From Gallionellaceae bacterium (GTDB taxonomy: Bacteria; Pseudomonadota; Gammaproteobacteria; Burkholderiales; Thiobacillaceae): a stretch of 63,361 nucleotides of DNA. The position numbers and the translations under genes were made by a program. The DNA lies in the NCBI GenBank assembly GCA_028714735.1, contig JAQTLU010000018.1:1-63361 (forward strand), read 5' to 3'. How positions within the stretch are numbered: position 1 is the first letter of the stretch; every line of letters starts with the position of its first letter. The notes beneath the pieces are model-generated. The model saw only the letters and a program-made list of their open reading frames with translations. It was not told the origin of the DNA and did no database searches. Shown here piece by piece: positions 44,498 through 53,968 of this stretch.

Positions 44498-45702
44498 GCG
44501 AATTGAGGCTATACGCGCGGCGGGACAGCCTGCAGGAAGGCGTCGGATGCGCCTGGGTGCTGCTGGACTCGGCGGGCCGGACCCAGCGCAGCGGCTACAA
44601 CCTGGACGAGGTGCCAACGGCACGCCACTGCCGTCTGGTGCTGGCGGCCGAGATGACCCTGGCGCTGAGGGCGGACCTGCCCAACCTGCCGGCGCGCAAG
44701 CTGGCGGCCATGCTGCCGGCCCTCGCCGAGACCGCCACCCTGGACGACGCCGAACAGCTGCACGTGGTGATGCTGGGCGACAAGCCGGGTGGATCGACCC
44801 GGTTGGCGGTCATCAGGAAGGCCTGGCTGGACCGCCTGCTCGGCCAGTTGCGCGGCCGCGGCCTGCATCCCGACCAGGCCGTGCCGGAATTCCTGCTGCT
44901 GCCCTGGAGCGAAGGCGAATGGACCCTCCTGGTCCATGAGGACGGCGTGGTGGCTCGTTTCGGCGCCCATGATGGCGCGGCTCTCGACAATGGCGATCCG
45001 CCGGCCGGCCTCCGCCTCGCCCTCGGCCAGGGACCGGCAGCCAGGCGCATCCGGGTCTATCAGGGCAGCGCCTTGAAGGCCCCGGACACCGAGGCCTGGT
45101 CCCGCGCGCTCGATCTGCCGGTCGAGTTCGCCGGCAAATGGGATTGGCGCGAGGCGGCCTGGAACGGCCAGGCCAACCTGCTCACCGGCGACTTCACCGC
45201 CGCCCGGGGCCGGCGCGACTGGCGTGCCCTGGTGCGCCCCGTCGCCGTCGGCGCGGGCCTGCTGGCCGTGCTGCAGGTGCTGGGCATGACCGTGTACTGG
45301 GCCTCGCAGGCACGCGAACAGGCCACTATCCGGGCAGAAATGCGCGCACTCGCGACACGGGTCCTGCCGGCCCAGGCGGCCGTGGTCGACCCCGCCTGGC
45401 AGATCGGCGAGCAATTGCGCGCCTTGCGCGCCGCGGCGGGAGAAGGCTCGGAGGGCAACCGGTCGCTGCTGACCCGGCTGGGCCAGGCCTGGCCCCCGGG
45501 CGGCGGCCCCCTGCCCGGCACGCTCAACTATGCCGGCAAGGTGCTGGAGTTGACCGTCGCCGCCGCCGAAGATAGCTGGCTGGACGAACTCAGGGCGGCC
45601 GGCACGGCGCGCGGGCTGGCCATCACGGCGGACAAGGACGGGTCGGGACACACCCTGTTGCGCATCCGGTCGGCGCTGACCGGAGCGGGAGGCAAACCAT
45701 GA
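44494..45702 (+). CDS. gspL: Type II secretion protein GspL
   Basis: Inner-membrane protein that anchors GspE. 402 aa: cytoplasmic actin-like domain, a membrane helix near residues 247-268, and a periplasmic ferredoxin-like domain. The GTG start has GGAGG 8 nt upstream and overlaps the gspK stop; a GTG 15 bp earlier would place the ribosome-binding site inside the gene. Confidence 0.9.
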   Translation: MSELRLYARRDSLQEGVGCAWVLLDSAGRTQRSGYNLDEVPTARHCRLVLAAEMTLALRADLPNLPARKLAAMLPALAETATLDDAEQLHVVMLGDKPGGSTRLAVIRKAWLDRLLGQLRGRGLHPDQAVPEFLLLPWSEGEWTLLVHEDGVVARFGAHDGAALDNGDPPAGLRLALGQGPAARRIRVYQGSALKAPDTEAWSRALDLPVEFAGKWDWREAAWNGQANLLTGDFTAARGRRDWRALVRPVAVGAGLLAVLQVLGMTVYWASQAREQATIRAEMRALATRVLPAQAAVVDPAWQIGEQLRALRAAAGEGSEGNRSLLTRLGQAWPPGGGPLPGTLNYAGKVLELTVAAAEDSWLDELRAAGTARGLAITADKDGSGHTLLRIRSALTGAGGKP

Positions 45703-46202
45703 CTGAATATCTCACCCGGGCACGCACCTTCTGGGCCGGCCGGACGCCGCGCGAGCGGACCTTGCTGGCCGCGGGCATCGCGGTCGTCCTGTGCGGCCTC
45801 GCCTACGCGCTGATCGTCGACCCCTTGCTCAAGGCCAACGGCAAGCTGGCCGCCAGCCTGCCGCAGCAGCGCGCCGAGTTGCGTCTCGCCCAGGCCCAGG
45901 CCAGCGAGATCGAGCGCCTGCAAAGAGGCCACATGTCGGTCGCCAGGACCGGCGGCGCCCTGGTCCACGCGGTCGAGACCAGCGCCGCGGCAAATGGCGT
46001 GCGCGACGCGGTCACCAACCTGGCGCCGCTGCCGGGCGGCGACCGGGTGCGGGTAAGCACGGGGCCCATGGCCGTGACCGCCTGGCTGGCCTGGTTCGCC
46101 GACCTGGAACAGGAGGGCATCGGCATCGTCTCCTACCGGGCCGTCATGGACCCCAGGCCGGGGCTGATCAGCGTCGAAGCCATGCTGGGGAGGGGCTCAT
46201 GA
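45699..46202 (+). CDS. gspM: Type II secretion protein GspM
   Basis: 167 aa; short cytoplasmic tail with W-A-G-R-T-P-R-E-R, one membrane helix (about 21-40) and a small periplasmic domain. Works with GspL. Overlaps gspL and gspN by 4 bp each. Confidence 0.88.
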   Translation: MTEYLTRARTFWAGRTPRERTLLAAGIAVVLCGLAYALIVDPLLKANGKLAASLPQQRAELRLAQAQASEIERLQRGHMSVARTGGALVHAVETSAAANGVRDAVTNLAPLPGGDRVRVSTGPMAVTAWLAWFADLEQEGIGIVSYRAVMDPRPGLISVEAMLGRGS

Positions 46203-46972
46203 TGAATCGCATGCTGCGCATCGTCCTGGCCGTGTCCGCGTTGCTGGTGCTGCTGCTCGCCCAGGCGCCCGCCACCTGGCTGGACCGGGCTCTGCAACGC
46301 GCAAGCAGCGGCCTGGTCGGCCTGGCGGATGCCAGGGGCACACTCTGGCGCGGCAACGGGACCGTCCAGGCCATCCTGCCCTCGGGCCGGGTGGAAACCC
46401 TGGAAGCGGTGCGCTGGACCGTCGATCCCTGGGCGCTGTTCGCCTTGCACCTGCATATCGCCATGACGTCCGAGCGCGATGGCAAGCCGGTCCTGGACGC
46501 CACCCTGGCGCCGACCGGCTTCACCGTCTCGGAGCTCAGACTGGATGCCCCTGCGGCCTTGCTGGGAGTGCTGTCACCTACCATCCGCGGGGCCCAGATC
46601 ACGGGGCGCCTGTCGGTGCGGGCGAGCGGCATCCGGGCCGACCGGCAAACGACGACGGGCAGTGCCAATCTGACCTGGTCCGACGCCGGCTCGGCGCTGA
46701 CCCCGATCTATCCGCTCGGCAGCTACATGGTCAACTTGCGGGGCGTCGGAAAGGGCATGGAATTCACGCTAAGCACCCTGGCCGGGGCGCTCACCCTATC
46801 GGGCAGCGGCCAATGGCAGCCCGGCAGCCCGCTAGCCTTCAATGGCACCGCCAGGCCAGCCCCGGACCAGGCCAGGCAACTGACCCCGCTGTTGCGCATA
46901 CTCGGCCGGGAGGGTCGTGACGGCAGTTATCAAATCGCTCTCAGCAACGATGCCGCATTGGCCAGCCATTGA
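46199..46972 (+). CDS. gspN: Type II secretion protein GspN
   Basis: 257 aa; N-terminal membrane helix (about 5-23) and a periplasmic domain beginning with LVGLADARGTLWRGNG, the GspN signature. Optional in many T2SS operons. Start ATG has GGGGAGGGG about 4 nt upstream and overlaps the gspM stop. Confidence 0.88.
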   Translation: MMNRMLRIVLAVSALLVLLLAQAPATWLDRALQRASSGLVGLADARGTLWRGNGTVQAILPSGRVETLEAVRWTVDPWALFALHLHIAMTSERDGKPVLDATLAPTGFTVSELRLDAPAALLGVLSPTIRGAQITGRLSVRASGIRADRQTTTGSANLTWSDAGSALTPIYPLGSYMVNLRGVGKGMEFTLSTLAGALTLSGSGQWQPGSPLAFNGTARPAPDQARQLTPLLRILGREGRDGSYQIALSNDAALASH

Positions 46973-47022
46973 AGCGGCAAGCCGCGCAGCGTGCTTAACT
47001 CGGATCATTTAATGGAGGATTC

Positions 47023-47877
47023 ATGGCGCATCCAGTCAGGTTGACCACCCTTGCCGCACTGCTCGGACTGCTGCTCGCCGCCTGTGGCGAGAAGCCGGCC
47101 CCCGCAGGCCATGCCGCGCTGAAGGTGAATGGCGCGGCGATCAGCGCGGCCGAGGTGGAAGCCAAGCTCAAGCAGTACTCGCAGCTTCCTGCCGAACAGA
47201 AGACCTTCGTCACCGGCACCATCCTTGATTCCCTGACCGACCTCGAATTGCTGCGCCAAGCCGCGGTCAGGGAGAAACTCGATGCCGATGAGGCCGTACA
47301 GGCAAGGTTGGCCGGGGCCGCCCGGTTTATCCTGGCCGAGGCCTACATGGAGAAGACCAAGGCCGCGGTGCCGAAGCCGAGCGCTGCCGACGTCAAGGCC
47401 TATTACGACCAACATCCGGCCCGCTATGCCGAACGCAAGCTGTTCGACCTGCAGGAGGTCAACATCGAAACCACGCCGGAAAACACCGCGGAGATCGAGT
47501 CCCGATTGAAAAATGGCGCCAGCCTGAATGACTTTGTCGGCTGGCTTCAATTCAGGAAGCTTCAGTACGATGTCCAGCCATTGGTGGTTCCCGCCGAGAA
47601 GGTGGTCGAGCCCATACTCGATAAACTTGCCCAGGCCCACGACGGCGACGTCATCACCCTGCCGGGCAAGAACAAGCTGACCGCCCTGTTCATCAACAAG
47701 GTGCTGTCGGAGCCCCTTACGCTGGAGCAGGCGACCCCCATGATCGAAGGGCAGCGCTATGAGGCCGGCAGGACCGAACGCATGCAGGAAACGATGAAGC
47801 AGCTGCGCGACCAGGCCAAGATCGAATACCTGCCGCCCTATCAGGCCAGCCGCCGTCCGGCGCCGGCCACCCGCTGA
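47023..47877 (+). CDS. EpsD-family peptidyl-prolyl cis-trans isomerase, lipoprotein
   Basis: 284 aa; lipobox LLAAC at residues 18-22, then a SurA/PpiC-like N-terminal helical domain (ALKVNGAAISAAEVEAKLKQY) and a parvulin-type region (YDQHPARYAERKLFDLQEV...). It could chaperone outer-membrane or periplasmic proteins. It sits 50 bp after gspN and is convergent with the mtrCAB operon, so a role in folding T2SS substrates or the MtrB barrel is possible. This is inference from position. Confidence 0.82.
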   Translation: MAHPVRLTTLAALLGLLLAACGEKPAPAGHAALKVNGAAISAAEVEAKLKQYSQLPAEQKTFVTGTILDSLTDLELLRQAAVREKLDADEAVQARLAGAARFILAEAYMEKTKAAVPKPSAADVKAYYDQHPARYAERKLFDLQEVNIETTPENTAEIESRLKNGASLNDFVGWLQFRKLQYDVQPLVVPAEKVVEPILDKLAQAHDGDVITLPGKNKLTALFINKVLSEPLTLEQATPMIEGQRYEAGRTERMQETMKQLRDQAKIEYLPPYQASRRPAPATR

Positions 47878-47995
47878 ACCGCCCTGCCCGGTCGCGGGTA
47901 CGTTGACTGCAAGGTGCCCGCGCAACCGGTGTCCGGCAAGGCGGCACCGGACATCTCGACGGAGCCGCCGGGCCAGCCTGGTGTTGCGTCAGGCC

Positions 47996-48018
47996 CAGGT
48001 CGGCCTGAGCGCGACCTG
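47996..48018. terminator. Possible stem-loop between the isomerase gene and mtrB
   Basis: CAGGTCG and CGACCTG pair around a 9-nt loop in the 146-bp convergent gap. There is no T-run on either strand, so termination is uncertain. Confidence 0.3.
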
Positions 48019-48023
48019 CCTGG

Positions 48024-49991
48024 CTACTTGAAGTGGTAACGCATGGATAGGTAGATGAGGTGGGTTTCCTGCTTCTGCGGGCTGACGCCGAGGGTCTGCA
48101 CCAAGGCATCATAGGCATTCGCCCAGTCGTCCTCACGATAGCGCTCGTAGCGGTAATCGGCCCGAAGCGAGATATTCTCCTTGAGCGCGTAGGTGCCATG
48201 CATGCCCAATGCAGTCAATGTGGACTTGAGTTCCGGCAGGTCGGTGTTGCCCGGGTACTGCATTTTCCCGATGAATTTGGCGTAGACCAGGTCCGCGCCG
48301 ACATCGAGCTTGTTCGGGATCGCCTTCCAGTTGAAATTGAGGCCGACCGTATTGGTCTTGTTGGCGTCTTCTTCCAGCCACAGGGGGACCGGGTCGAACA
48401 CGTCCCTGCCGGTCTGGCCGGATTTCAGCCTTTCGTAGGTGTAATAGGCCGAGGCCGACATCCTTTCGTTGAGGGTATAGGTCAGGGTGGGACTGGCAGA
48501 GAAGCCTGTGGCTTCGGTCAGGCCCAGAACCATATCCTTGTAGTTGTCCCGGTAGTAATCGAGGCCGAGCCCTAGACTCAGGTTTTCCCGCGCTTCATAG
48601 GAGACATCGAACCCGGCCTTGTTGCGCGTGCGGTCGGCCATCTCGAATGCCTTCGACAATGGATTTTCATTGGCCTGAAACGCCGTCGGGTCATAGGCCG
48701 AGGCATCGCGGTTCGCGTGCGAGGCCTTGAGGCTGACATCGACGCCCGCACTCGGCTGGAACTTCAGCTTGGCCCAGATCGTCCGGTCTTCGGTGGTATC
48801 GGCCTGCTGATAGGTACGCTCCATCTTGTCGTTGTCGAAACCCGCCGAGATATCCGTGCCGGACCCCACTTTGTAGCCCGCCTTGAGCCGGAGCAGATTC
48901 TGCGTGAAGCTGTAGGGCCGGTTGTAGCGGGCCCCCGGAGCGACGGCGGAGTCCGTGACCAGATAGTTGTATAGATTGACCGGCGTGTTGTTGTCGCGAT
49001 CGCTGTAGGTGTAGCTGGCATCCAGGCGCAGCCGGGGTAGCGGACGCGAATTGACATCCAGCCTGGCCAGGGTGGTATTCACTTCGCCATTCAGGTTGCT
49101 CGCCGGCAGCGCCGCGGCGGAAGCGGTGCCGTAGGGAAGGAAACCCTGATCCTGGGTCATGCGGCCGCGCGCGAAGCTGGCCCCGAGCCGGGTGAGCGGA
49201 CTCAACTGGTAACCCAGTTGCGCGCTGAGCTGATGGAACTGGTTGTCAGGCGCTTCGGCTGTTCGTCCGGTGACCGGCCCGACACCGGTGTTGTTCCAGG
49301 TAACGGCATCCCGGTCGTTGTTGAACAGCGAGCCGTCATAGGCAAACCGGGCCTGCAGGCGCTCGCCCTGGTAGCCCAGCGCCACGCCGAAGTCATCGGT
49401 CTGGTAGCTGACCGGAACGGCGAGGATCTCGGGCGAGGCGAAGCCGAAGGCCGCGCCCATGTCACGGGTGCCCTCCTTGGTCTCACGGCGGTATTTGCCG
49501 GTGATCTCCCAACCCTTGGCCGGCACCATGGAGAACTTGACACCGGTCCGGTCACGCTCGGTTTCGAGTGAAGCCCCGGTCAGTTGCTTGCGGTAATTGG
49601 GCACCTGGTCGTACTCCAGCCCGATCGCGTACTTGCCCTGCCGGCCCCCTTCCACGCTCAACCGGCGGGAGTCGAGCCCGAGGTCGACCAGCTCGCCGTT
49701 GAGATATGCGCCGTCCAGGCTGCCGCGGTAGCTGACCACGCCATTGAGGTTGACGTAGGCGCCGCTATCGACCTGGCCGGTATAGCGGCCGAAATGGTAG
49801 GAATCCTTGCTCTGGATGCCGATACCGCCCTCTACCCAGCCGGAAGTCCCGCTGACATTGGGGCAGTCATCGCAGGCCTTGGCCTCGTCGGCATCGTCAC
49901 CGGCCTTGGCCGCGCAGGCCGCATCGGGCAGGATTTGCATCAACGCGGCCACCAGCAGCGCGTATTGCATGGGAATCTTGTTTGCGGACAT
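48024..49991 (-). CDS. mtrB: MtrB/PioB-family outer-membrane barrel
   Basis: Outer-membrane beta barrel that sheaths the MtrA cytochrome and lets it meet MtrC. 655 aa: signal peptide (to about residue 28), the short conserved CDDCP motif after KA, then GWVEGGIGIQSKDSYHFGRYTG, a typical start of the MtrB/PioB family, and many amphipathic strands. It ends LSMRYHFK, one residue after a Phe. Last gene of fccA2-fccB2-mtrC-mtrA-mtrB. Confidence 0.93.
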   Translation of the reverse strand: MSANKIPMQYALLVAALMQILPDAACAAKAGDDADEAKACDDCPNVSGTSGWVEGGIGIQSKDSYHFGRYTGQVDSGAYVNLNGVVSYRGSLDGAYLNGELVDLGLDSRRLSVEGGRQGKYAIGLEYDQVPNYRKQLTGASLETERDRTGVKFSMVPAKGWEITGKYRRETKEGTRDMGAAFGFASPEILAVPVSYQTDDFGVALGYQGERLQARFAYDGSLFNNDRDAVTWNNTGVGPVTGRTAEAPDNQFHQLSAQLGYQLSPLTRLGASFARGRMTQDQGFLPYGTASAAALPASNLNGEVNTTLARLDVNSRPLPRLRLDASYTYSDRDNNTPVNLYNYLVTDSAVAPGARYNRPYSFTQNLLRLKAGYKVGSGTDISAGFDNDKMERTYQQADTTEDRTIWAKLKFQPSAGVDVSLKASHANRDASAYDPTAFQANENPLSKAFEMADRTRNKAGFDVSYEARENLSLGLGLDYYRDNYKDMVLGLTEATGFSASPTLTYTLNERMSASAYYTYERLKSGQTGRDVFDPVPLWLEEDANKTNTVGLNFNWKAIPNKLDVGADLVYAKFIGKMQYPGNTDLPELKSTLTALGMHGTYALKENISLRADYRYERYREDDWANAYDALVQTLGVSPQKQETHLIYLSMRYHFK

Positions 49992-50054
49992 TTGGTCTTC
50001 CTCGATCTCTATTCGGGAATTGCTGCCGGTTCGGTGCGTCGCTTCATCGCGGCA

Positions 50055-51095
50055 TCAGCGCAGTTGCGTCACGCCGGAGGGGTGATTGGACCCATGCACG
50101 GCAGAGTGGCAGTTGAGACAGCCCTTGGCCCCCAGGAACATGCTGTTGGGCAGCTTGGACCCGTCGTAGGCCACGGTCGGGTGGGCCGCCAAAGGAGAAT
50201 GGCATTCCTGGCACAACTGGGGCGGCCGCTTCTTCAGCAGGGCCGCCTGGTTGGAGCCGTGCGGCGAGTGGCAGAGACCGCAGTCTTCCGCCGCGGGGGC
50301 ATGTTCCCAGAGGAACGGGCCGCGCTTTTCGGCATGGCAGGACGTGCACTTTTCCCGGGCGCTGGCCTTCACCATCAGGCCGGAACCGTTTTCGCCGTGC
50401 ACGTTATGGCACTCGCTGCACGCCATCTTGCCTTCCCGCACCGGGTGATGCGAGGCCTGCTGGAACTTGGCCTTTTCGTTGGCATGACAGGTGAAGCAGA
50501 CGTCGGCCTGGGCCTGGCGATCCAGGACCGGATCCTTGGCCACGTGGATCTTGTGGCAGGAAGCGCAGGCGACCTCACTGAATTCGTGGCTGCTGCCCTT
50601 CCACTGGATACGCTGGTGGTTCTGGTGGCAGGTCAGGCATTTCTCATTCTGGTCCTTGACGGGCGTCCAGGCATCCTTGCCGAAGTTGATGATGTTGCCG
50701 GACCGCTTGTCCTTCTTCTTGGCCTTCGCGTGGGCATTGCCGGGGCCGTGGCAGGCCTCGCACTGGGCGTTATCCTGACCGAACGGGCTGCGCGGGTCCG
50801 CCTTCACCGCATGCTTGGTCTTGAACAGCGGGAAGACCGGAAACTTGAACTCCTCGTCATGGCATCCGACGCAGGTATTCGCGCCATCCTTGCTCATCTT
50901 GCCCTGCTCGACCCTGTCGACTGCAGCCTCCTTGTCTTCCAGGGTCATGCTGAGAAAGGACACCCCTTTGGCCTTGGGGGCATCGTCCGGGTCCGCGTCC
51001 TTTTCTGCGGCGCGAAGCGGCGAAGCCAGGGCCAGCCCGAGGAGCAAGGCGCACCATCCGGCCCGCTTCAGTGCAATTCTTACTAGCATATTCAT
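50055..51095 (-). CDS. mtrA: Decaheme c-type cytochrome MtrA (DmsE family)
   Basis: Periplasmic decaheme wire that spans the MtrB pore. 346 aa with a signal peptide and ten CxxCH motifs: CVGCH, CEACH, CLTCH, CASCH, CFTCH, CSECH, CTSCH, CGLCH, CQECH and CLNCH. Length and heme number match MtrA/PioA/MtoA. The second in-frame ATG (51089) has the better spacing to AGGG and may be the true start. In iron oxidisers the homologue MtoA/PioA works inward; in reducers MtrA works outward. Confidence 0.95.
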   Translation of the reverse strand: MNMLVRIALKRAGWCALLLGLALASPLRAAEKDADPDDAPKAKGVSFLSMTLEDKEAAVDRVEQGKMSKDGANTCVGCHDEEFKFPVFPLFKTKHAVKADPRSPFGQDNAQCEACHGPGNAHAKAKKKDKRSGNIINFGKDAWTPVKDQNEKCLTCHQNHQRIQWKGSSHEFSEVACASCHKIHVAKDPVLDRQAQADVCFTCHANEKAKFQQASHHPVREGKMACSECHNVHGENGSGLMVKASAREKCTSCHAEKRGPFLWEHAPAAEDCGLCHSPHGSNQAALLKKRPPQLCQECHSPLAAHPTVAYDGSKLPNSMFLGAKGCLNCHSAVHGSNHPSGVTQLR

Positions 51096-51207
51096 TGTCC
51101 CTATCTGGTCGCTTCCAGGAGCCGGTTCTGCCGGCTGGCCAGTTCATGCGTTGAAGCACATCTTCAGGCCACCCGCATCGTTGCAGGGCGCCTGCACAAA
51201 CAGAAAT

Positions 51208-51229
51208 GGAGGGCCATCGCTGGCCCTCC
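51208..51229 (-). promoter_or_regulatory. Stem-loop between mtrC and mtrA
   Basis: A perfect 9-bp stem (GGAGGGCCA / TGGCCCTCC) with loop TCGC, just after the mtrC stop. On the minus strand it is followed by ATTTCTGTTT, a weak T-tract. Partial terminator or mRNA-end stabiliser within the operon. Confidence 0.6.
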
Positions 51230-51249
51230 GTATCGCTTACCCCGCCTGA

Positions 51250-53883
51250 TCAGGGCTTGTTGGTCGGGTTGGCAAGCCCACTATGCACCTTCTTCACGGC
51301 GTAGATCTGACCCGGACCGTGGCATTCGTTGCAGTTTTCAAGCAGTGCACCGGCCAGGAAATTGGCCTGCGTCGCCGCCACGGTCGTTCCGCTGCTCGGG
51401 ACGATCGGCGAGGGCGTTCCGTACATGCCGCCGGTGTTGACGACGGTCTGGTTGGACACATGCTCGCGTGCCTGGACCGTATCATGGCAGGCGGTGCAAC
51501 TGGCCGCCTTGGGCGAGATGACCTTCCACTTGCCCGGATCCGTGCTCGTGGTCCCGGTGAACGGATCGGTATCCTTCTTGCTGATGACCGCACCGAACGG
51601 ACCCTGGTCGTTCTCGAACGAGCCCAGGCCGGTGACCGCATCGGTCACGTGGCAGGTGGTGCAGTCCGACAGGATGCCGGGGTAGGCCACTTCCTTGCTG
51701 TAATTATCAACAGAAGTCACGCTTGCAGCGATATTGACAGTGGACGCAAGAAAGGTCGTCGTGCCATTCGAGACCAGTGTGCCATCCTTGTTCCACGGGC
51801 CAGGATCCTTGTTGCCGTGGGTGAACGGGAAGGTCCGCCTGGCGCCGCCATGGATGCCGTGGATCATGCGCTTGGCCTGGTAGGACTCGTTGTAACCGCT
51901 GCCGTCGGCCATGACGGTCGAGGACATCTTGTTGGCGTCATGACACATCACGCAGGCGATCACGGAGTTGCGGGCGCCACTGTGGAAGGCCTCGGACAGG
52001 GTGTTGGAGCCCGACGTCGTGCCCAGGGTGCCATGGCACTTGTTGCAGTAGGCATCGGACACGACCGTGCGCCGTGGCGACAGCGTGCCGGAGAGGACGA
52101 CATCCTTGTAGGTGTTCTGCTGGGACACGTTGACGAGCACCGTCGGAGACACGGCCACGCGCGTGACGACATCCAGCTTCGCTTCCTTCACCTGGCCGAT
52201 CGAGATCACTCGCGCGGTGCCCTGCGCCACGGCCGTGGCACTATCGTTGGGCAGCGAGATATCCGCCGTGTAGTGGTTGCTGCCGTCCCGGGTCCCGGTA
52301 TAACCCGTCACGCTGGTACCACCATTGGAGAATTCGGTCGCGCCGTTGGGGTTGGCCCCAACCAGGTTCTTGTAGGCCAGATAGAGTTTCAGGTTGCCGA
52401 ACCGGTTGCTGCTGGTGCAGGCCGGCAGGCCGTTGGCCCCGACGGTACCGGTGCAATCGGCGTTGAGGTTGTAGGCCGCGTCACTGTTGGTCGGGTCCGA
52501 GACGTAGTAGACGACCCGTACCTTGCGGCTGGTGTGGTCCGTCGTATCGATGAACGTGGCGCTCTCGATGTTGACCTTGTACTTCGCGGCGTTTTCCTCG
52601 TTCTGGTTCCAGTGCACCTGTTCGGCACTCCATTGCCCGGTCGTGTGGCAACTCATGCAATCGGCATTGGTCAGGTCGGCAGGCGTGCTGCCGCTGCCGT
52701 GCACGGATACTGCCAGCGGGTCATGGATGGTTTCCCAATCGGAACCGGCGCCCGGGTAATGGCAGGTCAGGCAGGCCTCCCGGCTCGGATGGCTCTTCCA
52801 GTTGTCGCCCTGCGGGGTCACACTGGAAGCGCTGTGGCACTTGCTGCAGTTGCGCAGGTCCTGCGGGAAGCCGACTTCATCGTAGTTATTGTCGCTGGCG
52901 TTGTAGCCCCAGATTTCCAGGGCATTCGCGCCCAGGCTGCGACCGGCATGGATCTTGTGGACCATGGTGGCCAGGGTGAGGACATTGCCGCTGTTGGCGT
53001 CGGTGGAGCCGGGGTTGTGGCACATCACGCAATACTGGACATCGACCCGGCCGCCACCATGCAGGGCGAGCTGGTTGTGGCAGGTATTGCAATTCGCGAT
53101 GTTCGCCATGACGCGGGTTTCCGTGGCCGGATTGGTCAGGGCGACCGACTCGTAGCAGCCGTCCACGTTGGTGCAACCCGTGCTGTAGGGGACGAACTTG
53201 AAGTCGTAGTAGGGATTGACCTTCACCGTATCGCCGGCGGCATTGGTGTAGCTCAACTGCAGGGCGACCCGGTGGGTGCGGCTGGGCTCGAAGACCACGC
53301 CATTGGTGGTCACGCTATTGGCGCTGAAGGCCGGATTGCGGATATCGGTCGAGAAGGTGTAGGTGTAGTAACCGTCATCCGCGTTGTATTCCAGGGTGCC
53401 CAGGCCGCCCTTGTCCTTGGGGTCGGTCGTGGCCTGGATGGCGCTGGCCAGCGCCGGCGTGCCGCCAGGACCCACGTTGTTGGGGGCGCTCGCCGTCGAC
53501 TCGGTCTTGGAGATGTAGTTCACCCACTGGTCCGGATTGCCGTTCGTACCGGGCACCAGCTTGGCGATGGCCACGCTGAGGTTGGAGGTGGTCAAACCGG
53601 TCTTGACCGCGCCATCGGAAAACACGGTGAACCTGATTTGGAGCGGGCTTGCCGACTGCGCCATCGGCAAACCTGCCGTTTGCAGAACCGAGAAACCGGC
53701 CCACGAGTTGCTCGAAGTGTCGTTGCCGGAGACAGCGGCTGCCGCCAGGATCGCGGCACCTACCGAACCCGACGAGGAGCTTGTTCCACCGCCGCCACCG
53801 CCACCGCCGCAGCCGGCGAGCGCGGCAGCCAAAAGGGCGGCAAGCCCCAGGCGCCCCATAGTCAATATTTTCGTGGTGTTCAT
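51250..53883 (-). CDS. mtrC: OmcA/MtrC-family decaheme surface lipoprotein
   Basis: Outer-surface terminal cytochrome of the Mtr conduit. 877 aa: signal peptide with lipobox LAGC, eight glycines straight after the lipid cysteine, a beta-rich domain I, and ten CxxCH motifs in two pentaheme groups (CNTCH, CVMCH, CSKCH, CLTCH, CMSCH, then CNKCH, CVMCH, CTTCH, CTACH, CNECH) separated by a second beta domain. It is larger than the Shewanella MtrC (about 670 aa). It lies 85 bp after fccB2. Confidence 0.93.
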   Translation of the reverse strand: MNTTKILTMGRLGLAALLAAALAGCGGGGGGGGTSSSSGSVGAAILAAAAVSGNDTSSNSWAGFSVLQTAGLPMAQSASPLQIRFTVFSDGAVKTGLTTSNLSVAIAKLVPGTNGNPDQWVNYISKTESTASAPNNVGPGGTPALASAIQATTDPKDKGGLGTLEYNADDGYYTYTFSTDIRNPAFSANSVTTNGVVFEPSRTHRVALQLSYTNAAGDTVKVNPYYDFKFVPYSTGCTNVDGCYESVALTNPATETRVMANIANCNTCHNQLALHGGGRVDVQYCVMCHNPGSTDANSGNVLTLATMVHKIHAGRSLGANALEIWGYNASDNNYDEVGFPQDLRNCSKCHSASSVTPQGDNWKSHPSREACLTCHYPGAGSDWETIHDPLAVSVHGSGSTPADLTNADCMSCHTTGQWSAEQVHWNQNEENAAKYKVNIESATFIDTTDHTSRKVRVVYYVSDPTNSDAAYNLNADCTGTVGANGLPACTSSNRFGNLKLYLAYKNLVGANPNGATEFSNGGTSVTGYTGTRDGSNHYTADISLPNDSATAVAQGTARVISIGQVKEAKLDVVTRVAVSPTVLVNVSQQNTYKDVVLSGTLSPRRTVVSDAYCNKCHGTLGTTSGSNTLSEAFHSGARNSVIACVMCHDANKMSSTVMADGSGYNESYQAKRMIHGIHGGARRTFPFTHGNKDPGPWNKDGTLVSNGTTTFLASTVNIAASVTSVDNYSKEVAYPGILSDCTTCHVTDAVTGLGSFENDQGPFGAVISKKDTDPFTGTTSTDPGKWKVISPKAASCTACHDTVQAREHVSNQTVVNTGGMYGTPSPIVPSSGTTVAATQANFLAGALLENCNECHGPGQIYAVKKVHSGLANPTNKP

Positions 53884-53911
53884 GTTCCCCTCCTACTCGG
53901 TTCTTCCAAGC

Positions 53912-53932
53912 GCCGGCGCCTCATGCGCCGGC
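53912..53932 (-). promoter_or_regulatory. Stem-loop between fccB2 and mtrC
   Basis: GCCGGCGC and GCGCCGGC pair around a 5-nt loop within the 85-bp gap. There is no T-run. It may set relative expression of the fcc and mtr parts. Confidence 0.5.
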
Positions 53933-53968
53933 ACACCCTGCGGCATTTGTATCTACTGCGTGTTGTTA

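Noticed and set aside
51250-53883. Glycine-codon repeat after the MtrC lipobox as a phase-variation switch
   Set aside because: The repeat unit is a multiple of three, so slippage would not change the frame. It is more likely a flexible linker.
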